Source of the DNA: Cyanobacterium stanieri PCC 7202 | GTDB lineage: Bacteria > Cyanobacteriota > Cyanobacteriia > Cyanobacteriales > Cyanobacteriaceae | Direction: 5' to 3' | Length of the DNA stretch: 64,000 nucleotides | Assembly (NCBI GenBank): GCA_000317655.1 | Contig: CP003940.1 | Span: 2,365,547 to 2,429,546, forward strand | In this document: positions 10,161 to 19,529 of the stretch, piece after piece | Numbering within the stretch: the stretch's first letter is position 1 | How the letters are laid out: the number at the start of each line of letters is the position of its first letter | Notes under the pieces: model-generated | What the model was told of the DNA's origin: nothing | What the model saw: only the letters and a program-made list of their open reading frames with translations | Database searches by the model: none | Made by a program: the position numbers and the translations under genes

Positions 10161-11792
10161 CTAGTCCAACATTGATTGTAACTCATTCACCGCACCATAT
10201 TGGGCTTCTACTTTATGGTGAATCTGTCCGATTTCCCCTTGCAGATTTTCTGAGTGATTTTTGATATGATTCAATTGGTCTTGAATGGGATTTAATGCTT
10301 GTTCTAAAAAGTTAACCTTAGTTTGTATTTCCATCAAATGACTACAGAAGTTCTCTAAATTCTCTTGATCTGAATGTAGTTGTGTTTCTAACTGTTGATA
10401 ATTTTGCTCCTGAGAATTAACGATTTCTTGTTGTTCTTGTTGCACTCTTTTTAGTTCATTTAATTTATCTGTAAACTGCTCAATTTTTTCCTCAATTTCT
10501 ACTTTTTGAGATTCTACTTCTCCTAACAAGGGTTTGATATTGACGGTTTCGGCAAAGTCCAAATCAATGATTCCTTTACGACGACTAAAGACTTTTAAAT
10601 ATTCATTAAGCACTTTTTGCTGTTTCTTTAAATTGCGTCGTTGTCCTACCAAGGTTTCATTTAATAGTTTCATGGCTTCTTGAGCATCTGCCAATTCGGC
10701 TTCTAAAGCTAATTTATCAACCTCGTTGGCGGAAGCTATTTTATTTTGAATGTCCTTGACTTCGTCACTTTGTAGGGTTAATTCTTCTTCTTGCATATTG
10801 ACGAAGTTAACAACTTTGGCGGTTTCTTCTTTTACCTCATTTACCTTATTTTCCAAGTCTCCTAGGGGCATACTCTCTAGGGATTGGATGTCAACTTGTT
10901 GCTCTTCGCCATCTTCTCCGAGGAGGGAAATTTCATCCTGTAAACGGGCGATACCGTCTCTGGTGAGGTTGAATTGATGGAGTAAATTTTCCTTGTCTTC
11001 AATTTGATTTTGGATATTTTCGAGGGTAAATTTCGCTTGGGCTAATTCTTCCCTTGCCATTAACAGTTGTTCTTGTTGTTGGTTGAAGCTATCTTTTTGG
11101 TGTTGTAATTCTTGTCTTTGTTGCTCTAAGCTATTTTTACTATATTCTAATTCTCGCCAATATTCGTCTAGGGTAGCTTGTTGATGATTTACCCCAGAGA
11201 GAATTTCTTGAAAACCGTTACTGAGGCTTTCTGCTTGGGGCATATTTTGGGTAATGACACCAGAAATAGATTCTAGTTTTTGACGGATTTCCCCTTGATC
11301 TATTTTATTACTGTTGAGGCGTTGTTGTTCACTTCCAAGTTGTTCCCAAGCGGCGGTTAGTTTATTTTTTTCTTCTTCTAGGAGGGCGAGTTTGGCTTCT
11401 TGTTCTTGTACTCTTTGCTGTTGAGCGTCCAATTCTGCTTGTCTTTTGGCAATTTCTTCCCCTTGAATTTGCAGGGAAACTTTCCATTCTTCTATTTCTT
11501 CTTCTTGGGATTTGGACTTTTCTAGGGTACGGGAAAAATGACGCAAATAGTTGACAATACGAGATCCAGCCAATTCTGGTGTGCCTTGCAATTGTTTATT
11601 GCCGTCTAGGTTGAGGATATAGAGAGCACCTTTTCCTGTTTGTTCATTAATTGCATCTGTGTTAATTATATCTTCTCCTGTGATTGCAGTCCAAGTTTGA
11701 TCGGCTGCTTGGGAAGTCAATAATTTCAATTCTGTTTTGTAACCACCGACAAACCCTCTAGTTTGGGTTTTAACTTCTGCCAGATATAACAC
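10161..11792 (-). CDS. hmpF: pilus motility taxis protein HmpF
   Basis: HmpF is a cyanobacteria-specific coiled-coil protein needed for type IV pilus-driven motility and phototaxis, described in filamentous and unicellular species. This 543-residue product starts MLYLAEVKTQTRGFVGGYKTELKLL, followed by a compact globular domain of about 95 residues. The remaining roughly 440 residues are almost continuous Glu/Gln/Lys heptads predicting long coiled coils (SKSQEEEIEEWKVSLQIQ onward). The N-terminal wording and overall plan fit the HmpF family well. No pilus genes lie next to it; a CheW-like protein is 30 kb away. The barrel protein at 9372 follows on the same strand. Confidence 0.8.
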   Translation of the reverse strand: MLYLAEVKTQTRGFVGGYKTELKLLTSQAADQTWTAITGEDIINTDAINEQTGKGALYILNLDGNKQLQGTPELAGSRIVNYLRHFSRTLEKSKSQEEEIEEWKVSLQIQGEEIAKRQAELDAQQQRVQEQEAKLALLEEEKNKLTAAWEQLGSEQQRLNSNKIDQGEIRQKLESISGVITQNMPQAESLSNGFQEILSGVNHQQATLDEYWRELEYSKNSLEQQRQELQHQKDSFNQQQEQLLMAREELAQAKFTLENIQNQIEDKENLLHQFNLTRDGIARLQDEISLLGEDGEEQQVDIQSLESMPLGDLENKVNEVKEETAKVVNFVNMQEEELTLQSDEVKDIQNKIASANEVDKLALEAELADAQEAMKLLNETLVGQRRNLKKQQKVLNEYLKVFSRRKGIIDLDFAETVNIKPLLGEVESQKVEIEEKIEQFTDKLNELKRVQQEQQEIVNSQEQNYQQLETQLHSDQENLENFCSHLMEIQTKVNFLEQALNPIQDQLNHIKNHSENLQGEIGQIHHKVEAQYGAVNELQSMLD

Positions 11793-11984
11793 AAATCTCT
11801 ATTCCTTTATAATTTTGTTTTGCGTGAGTGGTATCTATGCCCATATTAAATCATAATTCTGCGAGTTTGATTTTGGCAACTCGGAATTACCTTCAATGTC
11901 TTTCAATTTGATAATCATAGCAAATTTTTCCTGTTTTCACAAAGTCTGAAATTTGGTAAATTTGGTTTGTTGGGAGATTTTTAT

Positions 11985-11992
11985 GGAAGGGG
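11985..11992 (+). promoter_or_regulatory. Shine-Dalgarno that fixes the start of the DHH/CBS/nucleotidyltransferase gene
   Basis: GGAAGGGG lies 4 bases before the ATG at 11997. This supports that ATG over the in-frame TTG at 11967, which lies upstream of it. Confidence 0.6.
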
Positions 11993-11996
11993 TAGT

Positions 11997-14702
11997 ATGG
12001 ATTTAATTTTGTGTCATCAAACGGCGGATTTTGATACTTTGGGCGCGGCGGTGGGTTTGAGTAAGATTCACCCTCGGGCGAAAATTGTCTTGACGGGGGG
12101 AGAGCATCCTTCGGTAAAGAGTTTTTTGGCTTTTCACCGTGATGAGTTGGCGATTGTGGATCGACGTACTATTCATCCCCAAGATATTCGCCGTATTTTT
12201 ATTGTGGATACTCAAAGGGGCGATCGCATCGGGAAAGCGGTAGAATGGTTATGGTTGCCCAATGTAGAGTCCGTCACTATTTATGATCATCATCCTGAAA
12301 ATGAACATAGTTTGACGGCTACTTTTAAGTATATCGAAAAAGTGGGTTCTAGTAGCACAATTATTTGTGAACTGTTACAAAAGGAAAATATTTCTCTCAA
12401 TGTCATTGAGGCGACGGTGATGGCGTTGGGCATCCATGTGGATACGGGTTCTTTTACTTTTGAACAAACTTGTCAAAGGGATGTACAGGCTTTGGCTTGG
12501 TTAATGGGTTTTGGGGTGAATTTATCCATGGTGAGTGAATATGCCGAACCTAGTTTATCCCCTGAGTTACAGGATTTGTTACCCGATATTTTAAATCAGG
12601 TGGCGGTGGAATATGTCAACGAAAGTGCGATCGCCTTTATCCTTTTAGAAACCCCTAACTTTATTCCCGGTTTATCTAGTTTTGTGAGCAGAATCCAAGA
12701 TTTAATCGAAGTGGATGTCTTAATTTTTGGTCATTCCTATCAGCAAAACAAAGGAAAACAAGGTAAATTAGCTGTTATTGGCAGGTCCGCCCTCGAATCT
12801 GTCAACCTCGCTCAAATATTCGCTACCTATGGAGGAGGAGGACACCACAGCGCCGCATCCTTTTCTACCCGTTGTGATGATCCCCAAGAAATCTTAGACC
12901 ACCTCAAACAAGAAATCAAACAACAAATTCCCGCCCCTCTTACCGCCCTTGACTTAATGTCGTCTCCAGTGCGTACCATTCGCCCCCAAACCACCATCGA
13001 AAAAGCTCAACGTATCCTATTACGTTACGGTCATTCAGGCTTGTTTGTGGTGGATAAAGAGGGGGTATTGGTGGGGGTAATATCTCGCCGTGACATTGAC
13101 ATCGCCCTTCACCATGGTTTTGCCCATGCCCCTGTCAAGGGATATATGAGTAAAAACCTGCATACTATCAACCCCGACACCAGTTTATCCACCATAGAAT
13201 CGATGATGGTAAATAACGACATTGGGCGCCTACCTGTACTGGATGATGGCGACTTGGTGGGTATTGTCACCCGCACCGACATTTTACGACAACTACACCA
13301 AACCCGCATCAGTAAACAACAAATTCCTCCCACCTCCCCCGTGATTTCTTGCTTACTTCCTTCTTTTCAAGAAAGACTACATCCACCAATATGGCAGTTG
13401 TTACAAAAAGCCGCCCAGTATGCCGAGGAAAAAGGATGGCATCTCTATCTGGTAGGAGGGGGAGTGAGGGATTTACTACTCACAGGGGATGATGACACCC
13501 TCAAATTAGAAGACATTGATTTAGTGGTGGATGGTTTTCATCGTAACACCACCACCGAGGCAGGGGTTGCCCTTGCCCAAGCCTTACAAACAAACTATCC
13601 CCAAGCCCGTTTGAGCATCCATGGAGACTTCCAAACCGCCGCCCTACTCTGGCATAAGGACGAGGAATTGGGTTCATTGTGGGTTGATATTGCAACCGCC
13701 AGAACTGAATTTTATCCCTATCCTGCCGCTAATCCCGAAGTGGAAGCTAGTTCCATCCGTCAAGATTTATATCGCCGAGATTTTTCTATCAATGCCCTGG
13801 CGGTACGTTTGACTAATCCCCACGTGGGAGAATTACTAGACTTTTTTGGGGGAGTGCGTGATGTGCGATCGCACCTTATCCGTGTACTACATCCCAATAG
13901 CTTTATCGAAGATCCTACCAGAATATTTCGAGGAGTGCGCTTTGCGGTGCGACTCAACTTTGACATCGAACCCCAAACCCTTGAATATATCGAATATGCT
14001 ATCCATAGCGGTATTTTTGAAAAAGTATCCCTCGAAAAAGCCTCCATTCCTGCCCTCACCACTCGCCTTAAAGCCGAATTGAGTTACATTCTTCAGGCCG
14101 ACTACTGGAAAAAAGCCCTCAAACTGTTACAACAATTAGGGGCGCTCGCTTGTATCCATCCTCAATGTAAAATTACTCCTCAGATATGGTGGCAAATCCG
14201 TTATTTAGACTGTTGGTTAAGATATTACAATTTGGAACAAGAAAACCAAAAAACTCCCTCTTGGTTACTGCGTTTAGAAATTATTTTAACCAGTTTAGAG
14301 TTACAACCAAGAATAAAAGTAGCTCAAAATTTACAACTTCCTAAAGATAGTATCGAAAGATTAACTCAGTTAGAAAATAACCAAGAAAAAATAGAAAAAT
14401 ACTTTGATAATAATCAAAAATTAAGTCAAAAAGTAGATTTTTTTGCCCATTATAAACCCCTTGATTTAATTTTAATTGCCGTCAAAAGTCCCAAAAAAAT
14501 TAGATTTAATATATGGCGTTACTTATCAAATTGGAGTAAAATTAATTCTCCTATTGATGGCAACGATTTAAGACAGTTAGGCTATAAACCTAGTCCTCAA
14601 TATCAAACTATTTTAAAAACTATTAAAGGGTTATTTTTAGATGGTAAAATTAATAATAAATCAGAAGCCCTCGAGTTCCTCAAAAAACAATATCCCTTAT
14701 AA
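11997..14702 (+). CDS. tRNA nucleotidyltransferase (CCA- or A-/CC-adding) with DHH and CBS domains
   Basis: The product is 901 residues from the ATG at 11997. Domains in order are: a DHH phosphoesterase (HQTADFDTLGAA near the start, DHH at about 97-99, DHHA1-type GGGGHHSAAS at about 280-289); two CBS domains (about 319-375 and 380-435); then a class II poly(A) polymerase/CCA head with LVGGGVRDLL at about 484, the metal-binding Asp pair in EDIDLVV at about 505, and RRDFSINALAV at about 590. The same architecture occurs in Aquifex and other cyanobacteria, where CC-adding and A-adding work can be split between two enzymes; sequence alone does not tell which this is. It acts on tRNA 3' ends in the cytoplasm. 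The DHH part suggests an added phosphodiesterase function, which is inference. Confidence 0.9.
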   Translation: MDLILCHQTADFDTLGAAVGLSKIHPRAKIVLTGGEHPSVKSFLAFHRDELAIVDRRTIHPQDIRRIFIVDTQRGDRIGKAVEWLWLPNVESVTIYDHHPENEHSLTATFKYIEKVGSSSTIICELLQKENISLNVIEATVMALGIHVDTGSFTFEQTCQRDVQALAWLMGFGVNLSMVSEYAEPSLSPELQDLLPDILNQVAVEYVNESAIAFILLETPNFIPGLSSFVSRIQDLIEVDVLIFGHSYQQNKGKQGKLAVIGRSALESVNLAQIFATYGGGGHHSAASFSTRCDDPQEILDHLKQEIKQQIPAPLTALDLMSSPVRTIRPQTTIEKAQRILLRYGHSGLFVVDKEGVLVGVISRRDIDIALHHGFAHAPVKGYMSKNLHTINPDTSLSTIESMMVNNDIGRLPVLDDGDLVGIVTRTDILRQLHQTRISKQQIPPTSPVISCLLPSFQERLHPPIWQLLQKAAQYAEEKGWHLYLVGGGVRDLLLTGDDDTLKLEDIDLVVDGFHRNTTTEAGVALAQALQTNYPQARLSIHGDFQTAALLWHKDEELGSLWVDIATARTEFYPYPAANPEVEASSIRQDLYRRDFSINALAVRLTNPHVGELLDFFGGVRDVRSHLIRVLHPNSFIEDPTRIFRGVRFAVRLNFDIEPQTLEYIEYAIHSGIFEKVSLEKASIPALTTRLKAELSYILQADYWKKALKLLQQLGALACIHPQCKITPQIWWQIRYLDCWLRYYNLEQENQKTPSWLLRLEIILTSLELQPRIKVAQNLQLPKDSIERLTQLENNQEKIEKYFDNNQKLSQKVDFFAHYKPLDLILIAVKSPKKIRFNIWRYLSNWSKINSPIDGNDLRQLGYKPSPQYQTILKTIKGLFLDGKINNKSEALEFLKKQYPL

Positions 14703-14779
14703 ATTTATGGCATTGCTGATTTTGAGGATGAAACATTATTGAATTACAGTAAATGTATAGTATTAAAACTATTATTACT

Positions 14780-14807
14780 ATTGCCCATTGCCCATTCCCT
14801 ATTGCCA
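14780..14807. repeat. heptamer tandem array (ATTGCCC-type x4)
   Basis: The units ATTGCCC, ATTGCCC, ATTCCCT and ATTGCCA occupy 28 bp between two plus-strand genes. The unit family is the same as the array at 302-329. Confidence 0.7.
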
Positions 14808-14862
14808 AACTAAACTAAAAATCATACCTTAATTCACCAACGCCAAATTTATCTATCAAAAC

Positions 14863-15441
14863 ATGGAATATTTAGAAATATTAGCATCAGCAACACAAGG
14901 AGGCAACAAAAAACCTCCCTCAGAATTACTACATCAAGCCCTTTTAAATGCCGAAAAAGAAAACCGTCAACAAAAAATAAAATATAACTTTGCACAACTT
15001 TGGGGAGATTGGCGTTTAACCTTCATCACAGGTACCAAAAGCAGTCAACAAAAAATGGGAGGATTGTTAGGTAAAGGCTTTTATTTACCTCCCCTCGCAA
15101 AAATCACTATCTCTTATCTTCCAGAAAATAACTCTTCTTTACAAGGTAGAGTAATCAATAAAGTAAGTGTCGGTTTAATTACTTTTATCGTCTCAGGCCC
15201 CATTAAATATATTGAAAAAAAGAATATTCTTGCCTTTGATTTTAATCATTTATCCATGGCAATTTTAGGTACCCAAGTATATCAGCAAGATATTAGAAAT
15301 GGAGTCAAAAGTGAACCTGATTTTTATAACAATAATATTAGTAAACAAGCCTTTTTTAGTTACTTTTTAGTCACAGAAAAATTTATCGCCGCCAGGGGGA
15401 GAGGAGGAGGTTTAGCTTTATGGAAAAAAATTAATAAATAA
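14863..15441 (+). CDS. PAP/fibrillin-like protein
   Basis: This 192-residue soluble protein contains LWGDWRLTFITGT, a glycine-rich KMGGLLGKGFYLPPLAKITISY segment and the C-terminal AARGRGGGLALWKK. These are the spaced landmarks of the plastid-lipid-associated protein (fibrillin) family as found in cyanobacteria, where members associate with thylakoid lipids and plastoglobule-like structures. There is no signal peptide or membrane helix. The assignment is by recognised pattern, not search, so it is moderately certain; the alternative is an uncharacterised cyanobacterial lipocalin-like protein. The stop codon TAA (15439-15441) is shared with the end of an inverted-repeat element. Confidence 0.65.
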   Translation: MEYLEILASATQGGNKKPPSELLHQALLNAEKENRQQKIKYNFAQLWGDWRLTFITGTKSSQQKMGGLLGKGFYLPPLAKITISYLPENNSSLQGRVINKVSVGLITFIVSGPIKYIEKKNILAFDFNHLSMAILGTQVYQQDIRNGVKSEPDFYNNNISKQAFFSYFLVTEKFIAARGRGGGLALWKKINK

Positions 15442-15679
15442 CCTCAGTTCGGGATAATAGTTGTCAGTATGGTAGGGGACGTAGCATGCTACGTCCGTAC
15501 AGGCGGCAGATTGCAGGTGGCAGGTCATAGTTTGTTCATTGTCAATTCTCCCTCATGACCCCACTTTTTCATCAACCCCTAACATAGACTTTTTGTAAAT
15601 TCTTTAACCTAACACCTGATACCCGATACCTGATACCTTTATTTGTAAAGACTAAAAATGTTATCCCGAACTCGAGTTA
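15439..15679. mobile_element. MITE-like element with 19-bp terminal inverted repeats
   Basis: The left end TAACCTCAGTTCGGGATAA (15439-15457) and the right end TTATCCCGAACTCGAGTTA (15661-15679) are inverted repeats with 16 of 19 positions matching. The 241-bp interior has no open frame. It contains a perfect 20-bp palindrome at 15477-15496 and a heptamer array at 15606-15640. A near-identical end (18/19) is found at 24365-24383. Non-autonomous transposition is inferred from structure only. Confidence 0.55.
15606..15640. repeat. heptamer tandem array (xACCxxx x5)
   Basis: Five 7-base units, AACCTAA, CACCTGA, TACCCGA, TACCTGA and TACCTTT, lie inside the inverted-repeat element. Related units make the array at 22414-22441. 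Confidence 0.65.
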
Positions 15680-15738
15680 AATAACTTAGCAGTAGCTATT
15701 GCCTATTCCCCACCTCCACTAAAAATCATAAACGCCTA

Positions 15739-18177
15739 TCAATCCCTTTCATCAAAAGGTGTCGTATCCCCAGACCAATTAAAATTACTAATACGGAAAT
15801 TTACTGAACCAATTTCAAGAACGGGGTTATATCGTAATAAAATGCCATAAGCACGACGACTATATTCAACGATATAATCGGTACTAATAGCCTCATCGGT
15901 ATCGAGGTTAACGAAGGTTTGGAAACCTGCCCTTACTGGTCCATATATCTGTTGATTTAATCCCACCGATAACACCCTAGTATCAGTAAAACGGTCAAAA
16001 AGGAAGGGAGAGTTACTATTAGCTAAACCTTGGCTATAGGTAACATTGAAGCCCGTATAATCAAAGGTGCGACGGGAAAAATTACCAAATTGTCCTTGTA
16101 ATCCGACACTGGCGGTGAGAGAACCTTGGGCATCCCCATTACTATAATAGTTCCCAATGGCGGTTAGACCGTTGGTAACTGCCACAAAAGGGGTTACAGG
16201 TACGGGGGTATATCTTAACCCTTCGTTGGGGGTTGGTGGCAATGGATCACCCCTCCACAGGAAGATATTACCGTTGATCAATCCTGCTGCTTGGGCTCGG
16301 GTGAGATTGATTTGGTCATCGGTGCGATCGCCACTACCTAGTAAATCAATCCTATCAGTATCTGCCGTAATATTTTGAATCGAACCCTGATACACCAAAC
16401 CATAACCACTATTACCCAAAGGAATATTGGGAGAAGTAATCACCGCACCGATACTACGCTCGACAGTTTGGAAGCCCAAAGAACCATTAAACAATCTTTC
16501 TCTACTGGTAAACTCTCCACTCAAAAGATAGGGATTAGCTAAATCCCCTAGTTTATGATTGAGACGAATATTCGCCCGAAGACGATCATTAAAGTTATCT
16601 AAATCTAAACCCGTGAGGTGAGTAGTGGAAATCAATTCTGTGCGTTCACTAAAATTAGCATCTAATTTGACCACCAAGCCAAAACTAGAAGGATTTGTTA
16701 AACCGCCGTTATCTTCGGGGTTGGGTATATTTTCATCTCGAATGGAATCGGGAAATAAAGCTCTTTGTACCAAAAATTGAGGGGTAATACTTAAAACAAT
16801 ATCATTCTCATCATATAGGTTAAAATCCCTCTCGATAAATAAACCTCCCAAATCTTCCCCGTCAAAACCCACCGAGAAAAAGAAAGGACGACGACGGCGG
16901 GAACTAAAGGTAAATTGACTGAAAAATAGGGGTAAAGAAAGGGTTTGATCTAATACTACCCTCGCATTATCGGCACTGAGATCATCCCGAAAGGGGCTAA
17001 TATTGGTTAGGGTTGCCTGACTTGCCCTTACTTCTAAATCGGGAGGAGAAAAAGGATCATTGGTTACTCGGATATTAAAAGCTGTCCAATCCCTACCATC
17101 AAACTCCACTCGATCTGCTTCAAAGCGTAATCTTGTAATGGTGTCATCTTCTTCGGTAAGGGGGATACCGAACCTCGTCTGTAAGGCTTGTAAATCTTCA
17201 TCACTGCCTAACAATAAATTGAGAGAACCGCTAGAGGTAACGGGAACAATGGTTTGGCTGGATCTAATTTGTCCAGAAAAGGGTTGTTGAGGAAAAATAA
17301 AAGAGCGATCGCCCACACTTACATCTTCATCGAGGGTAGGTTGGAAAATAGTACCCCTAGCATTTTCAATGGTACCTTCATTTTGCACAAAAAAGTACTC
17401 GAAGCGATCGCCCCTCAAAAGTTGTTCACCCCTTGCAAGGGAAACATCCCCCTGGGCCACCGCTACCCTAGTATTAAGATTAACGGAAACCTGATCCGCC
17501 GCCAAAACCCCATTGGCAAAACGAATCACCACATTTCCTCGGGCATTTACCACATTATCTTGATCTAAAAATTCCTGTTCATCGGCAACAATTTCCACCA
17601 CATTCGCCAAATCATCACTGATAATAGTCCGATTTTCCTCTTGATTATCTTGACTCACTTCAAAGGAACTAGAATTTTTTTCAAAATCAAACTGATATTG
17701 TCCTCCGCCCCGTTGGCTAGTGATTAATGTGACCGTATTATTATCAATGATTTGAATTTCTGGAGCATCGTTTTTCTGTGCCGTGATGATCTGATTTTCG
17801 CACCCTTGTTCTGCAAAACAGTTTGTTATTTCTTTTTCCTGAGTGGGGGGAGATAGAGTGATAATTTCCTCTACCCCAACCAATAATTGATTTTCTGGGG
17901 AAAGGGATGATGATTCCGTAGAGTCTAAATTTTGAAAAGATAAATGATCGATGTTGTATTCCAAAGCCTCGGATCGATTATTGTCTAAACTATTCACCCT
18001 ATCTTCGGTAGTGGCGATGGCATCCTCTTGCACAGATATGGTGTCAACCACCATCAACTCTTCTTGAAAATCAACATTGGCAGGAGAAAAGGCAATTAGG
18101 GAGCTAGTAAAAATCGGAATCATCTTAGTTAATTTTCCAGTAAATTTTTTTGCTAATGAGCCATTAGTATTGAACAA
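15739..18177 (-). CDS. DUF3769 outer membrane protein, LptD-like
   Basis: This 812-residue cell-envelope protein has a hydrophobic N-terminal segment (residues 20-34) and a low-complexity spacer. A LptA/OstA-type strand repeat follows at about 205-275 (VVNARGNVVIRFANGVLAADQVSVN, then GDVSLARGEQLLRGDRFEY). The C-terminal half, about 390-812, is rich in alternating strands. This OstA plus barrel plan matches the cyanobacterial DUF3769 family, considered the counterpart of the LPS-assembly protein LptD. The likely role is insertion of lipopolysaccharide at the outer membrane; that is family knowledge plus inference. No canonical second lpt gene is adjacent. It is divergent from hemE, with 192 bp between starts. 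Confidence 0.8.
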   Translation of the reverse strand: MFNTNGSLAKKFTGKLTKMIPIFTSSLIAFSPANVDFQEELMVVDTISVQEDAIATTEDRVNSLDNNRSEALEYNIDHLSFQNLDSTESSSLSPENQLLVGVEEIITLSPPTQEKEITNCFAEQGCENQIITAQKNDAPEIQIIDNNTVTLITSQRGGGQYQFDFEKNSSSFEVSQDNQEENRTIISDDLANVVEIVADEQEFLDQDNVVNARGNVVIRFANGVLAADQVSVNLNTRVAVAQGDVSLARGEQLLRGDRFEYFFVQNEGTIENARGTIFQPTLDEDVSVGDRSFIFPQQPFSGQIRSSQTIVPVTSSGSLNLLLGSDEDLQALQTRFGIPLTEEDDTITRLRFEADRVEFDGRDWTAFNIRVTNDPFSPPDLEVRASQATLTNISPFRDDLSADNARVVLDQTLSLPLFFSQFTFSSRRRRPFFFSVGFDGEDLGGLFIERDFNLYDENDIVLSITPQFLVQRALFPDSIRDENIPNPEDNGGLTNPSSFGLVVKLDANFSERTELISTTHLTGLDLDNFNDRLRANIRLNHKLGDLANPYLLSGEFTSRERLFNGSLGFQTVERSIGAVITSPNIPLGNSGYGLVYQGSIQNITADTDRIDLLGSGDRTDDQINLTRAQAAGLINGNIFLWRGDPLPPTPNEGLRYTPVPVTPFVAVTNGLTAIGNYYSNGDAQGSLTASVGLQGQFGNFSRRTFDYTGFNVTYSQGLANSNSPFLFDRFTDTRVLSVGLNQQIYGPVRAGFQTFVNLDTDEAISTDYIVEYSRRAYGILLRYNPVLEIGSVNFRISNFNWSGDTTPFDERD

Positions 18178-18369
18178 TTTTTAATACTTTTAGCCCAAAA
18201 TTTCAAGTCCATGGGAACTATTATTATATTTTTCTTTATGAGTCTTTGACGTGGGGAATGTGAGGATAGTTTTTTCTGCAAATAATCTTAACATTTCTTG
18301 GATAAGAAATAGGTCTAATGATAAGCTGAGTGTTGCACTAAAATTTTAAGATAAAAAAATATATATCTA

Positions 18370-19407
18370 ATGAGCGATTTACCTCTTTTATTAAGGGTTG
18401 CAAGGGGAGAAAATGGCGATCGCCCTCCCGTATGGATGATGCGTCAAGCGGGACGTTATATGAAAGTATATAGAGATTTAAGAGATAAATATCCCAGTTT
18501 TCGGGAACGCTCAGAAAATCCAGACCTAGCCATTGAAATATCCCTACAACCTTGGAGGGCATTTCAACCTGACGGGGTAATTATGTTTTCCGACATCCTC
18601 ACCCCGTTACCCGGCATGGGCATCCCCTTCGACATCGTCGAAAGCAAAGGGCCCATTATCGATCCCCCCATCCGTAGTTTAGAACAAATTGAAAAACTAC
18701 ATCCCCTCAATCCCGAGGAATCATTACCTTTTATTAAAACTATTTTAAAAACCCTTCGCTCAGAAGTGGGCAACAAATCCACCGTTTTGGGGTTTGTCGG
18801 TTCACCTTGGACTCTTGCTGCCTATGCCATCGAAGGAAAAAGCTCTAAAAATTATGCCGTCATCAAACGCATGGCATTTTCCGAGCCTGAAATGTTACAC
18901 AAACTCCTTGGTAAGATAGCCGATGCGATCGCAGTTTATGTCCGTTATCAAATCGACTGCGGAGCCCAAGTAGTGCAACTATTCGACTCTTGGGCAGGAC
19001 AACTCAGCCCCCAAGACTACGAAACCTTTGCCCTACCCTATCAACAAAGAGTAGTAAAACAAGTAAAAGAAACCCATCCCGACACCCCCTTAATTCTTTA
19101 TATCAGTGGTAGTGCTGGTGTACTAGAAAGAATGGGACAATCAGGGGTTGATATTGTCAGCGTTGACTGGACAGTAGATATGGCAGAAGCCAGAGCCAGA
19201 CTAGGAAAAGACATGAAAGTTCAAGGGAATATGGATCCCGGCACCCTCTTCGGCACCCCCGAATTTATCCAAGCCAGAATCCATGACACCGTCAAAAAAG
19301 CAGGAAATCAAGGACATATCATGAACCTTGGTCATGGCGTATTAGTCGGCACCCCCGAAGACAACGTTAGAGTCTTCTTTGAAACCGCCAAAAGCATCCG
19401 TTACTAA
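18370..19407 (+). CDS. hemE: uroporphyrinogen decarboxylase
   Basis: HemE decarboxylates uroporphyrinogen III to coproporphyrinogen III in the shared heme/chlorophyll/bilin pathway. The 345-residue protein has the signature [14 protein letters not shown] (residues 18-31). It also has [16 protein letters not shown], with the catalytic Asp in [20 protein letters not shown], and [17 protein letters not shown] near the C terminus. Length and motifs are complete. A second tetrapyrrole gene, hemD, lies 5 kb downstream on the other strand. It converges on guaB3 with terminator-like hairpins between. Confidence 0.98.
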   Translation: MSDLPLLLRVARGENGDRPPVWMMRQAGRYMKVYRDLRDKYPSFRERSENPDLAIEISLQPWRAFQPDGVIMFSDILTPLPGMGIPFDIVESKGPIIDPPIRSLEQIEKLHPLNPEESLPFIKTILKTLRSEVGNKSTVLGFVGSPWTLAAYAIEGKSSKNYAVIKRMAFSEPEMLHKLLGKIADAIAVYVRYQIDCGAQVVQLFDSWAGQLSPQDYETFALPYQQRVVKQVKETHPDTPLILYISGSAGVLERMGQSGVDIVSVDWTVDMAEARARLGKDMKVQGNMDPGTLFGTPEFIQARIHDTVKKAGNQGHIMNLGHGVLVGTPEDNVRVFFETAKSIRY

Positions 19408-19480
19408 TTTCAAAACATTAATGCCCTTCTCCCCTTTCAAGGGGAGATGCCGAAGACAGAGGGGTAGGCATTTAGGGGGC

Positions 19481-19510
19481 AAAAAAAGCCCCTCTCCCAT
19501 AGGAGAGGGG
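19481..19510 (-). terminator. intrinsic terminator of guaB3
   Basis: The 9-bp perfect stem CCCCTCTCC/GGAGAGGGG (19489-19497, 19502-19510) with a 4-base loop is followed, on the minus strand, by GCTTTTTTT. It lies 20 bp after the guaB3 stop. A second hairpin (CTCCCC/GGGGAG, 19429-19446) lies on the hemE side but lacks a T-run. Confidence 0.7.
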
Positions 19511-19529
19511 TTGGGGTGAGGGAAAAAAA

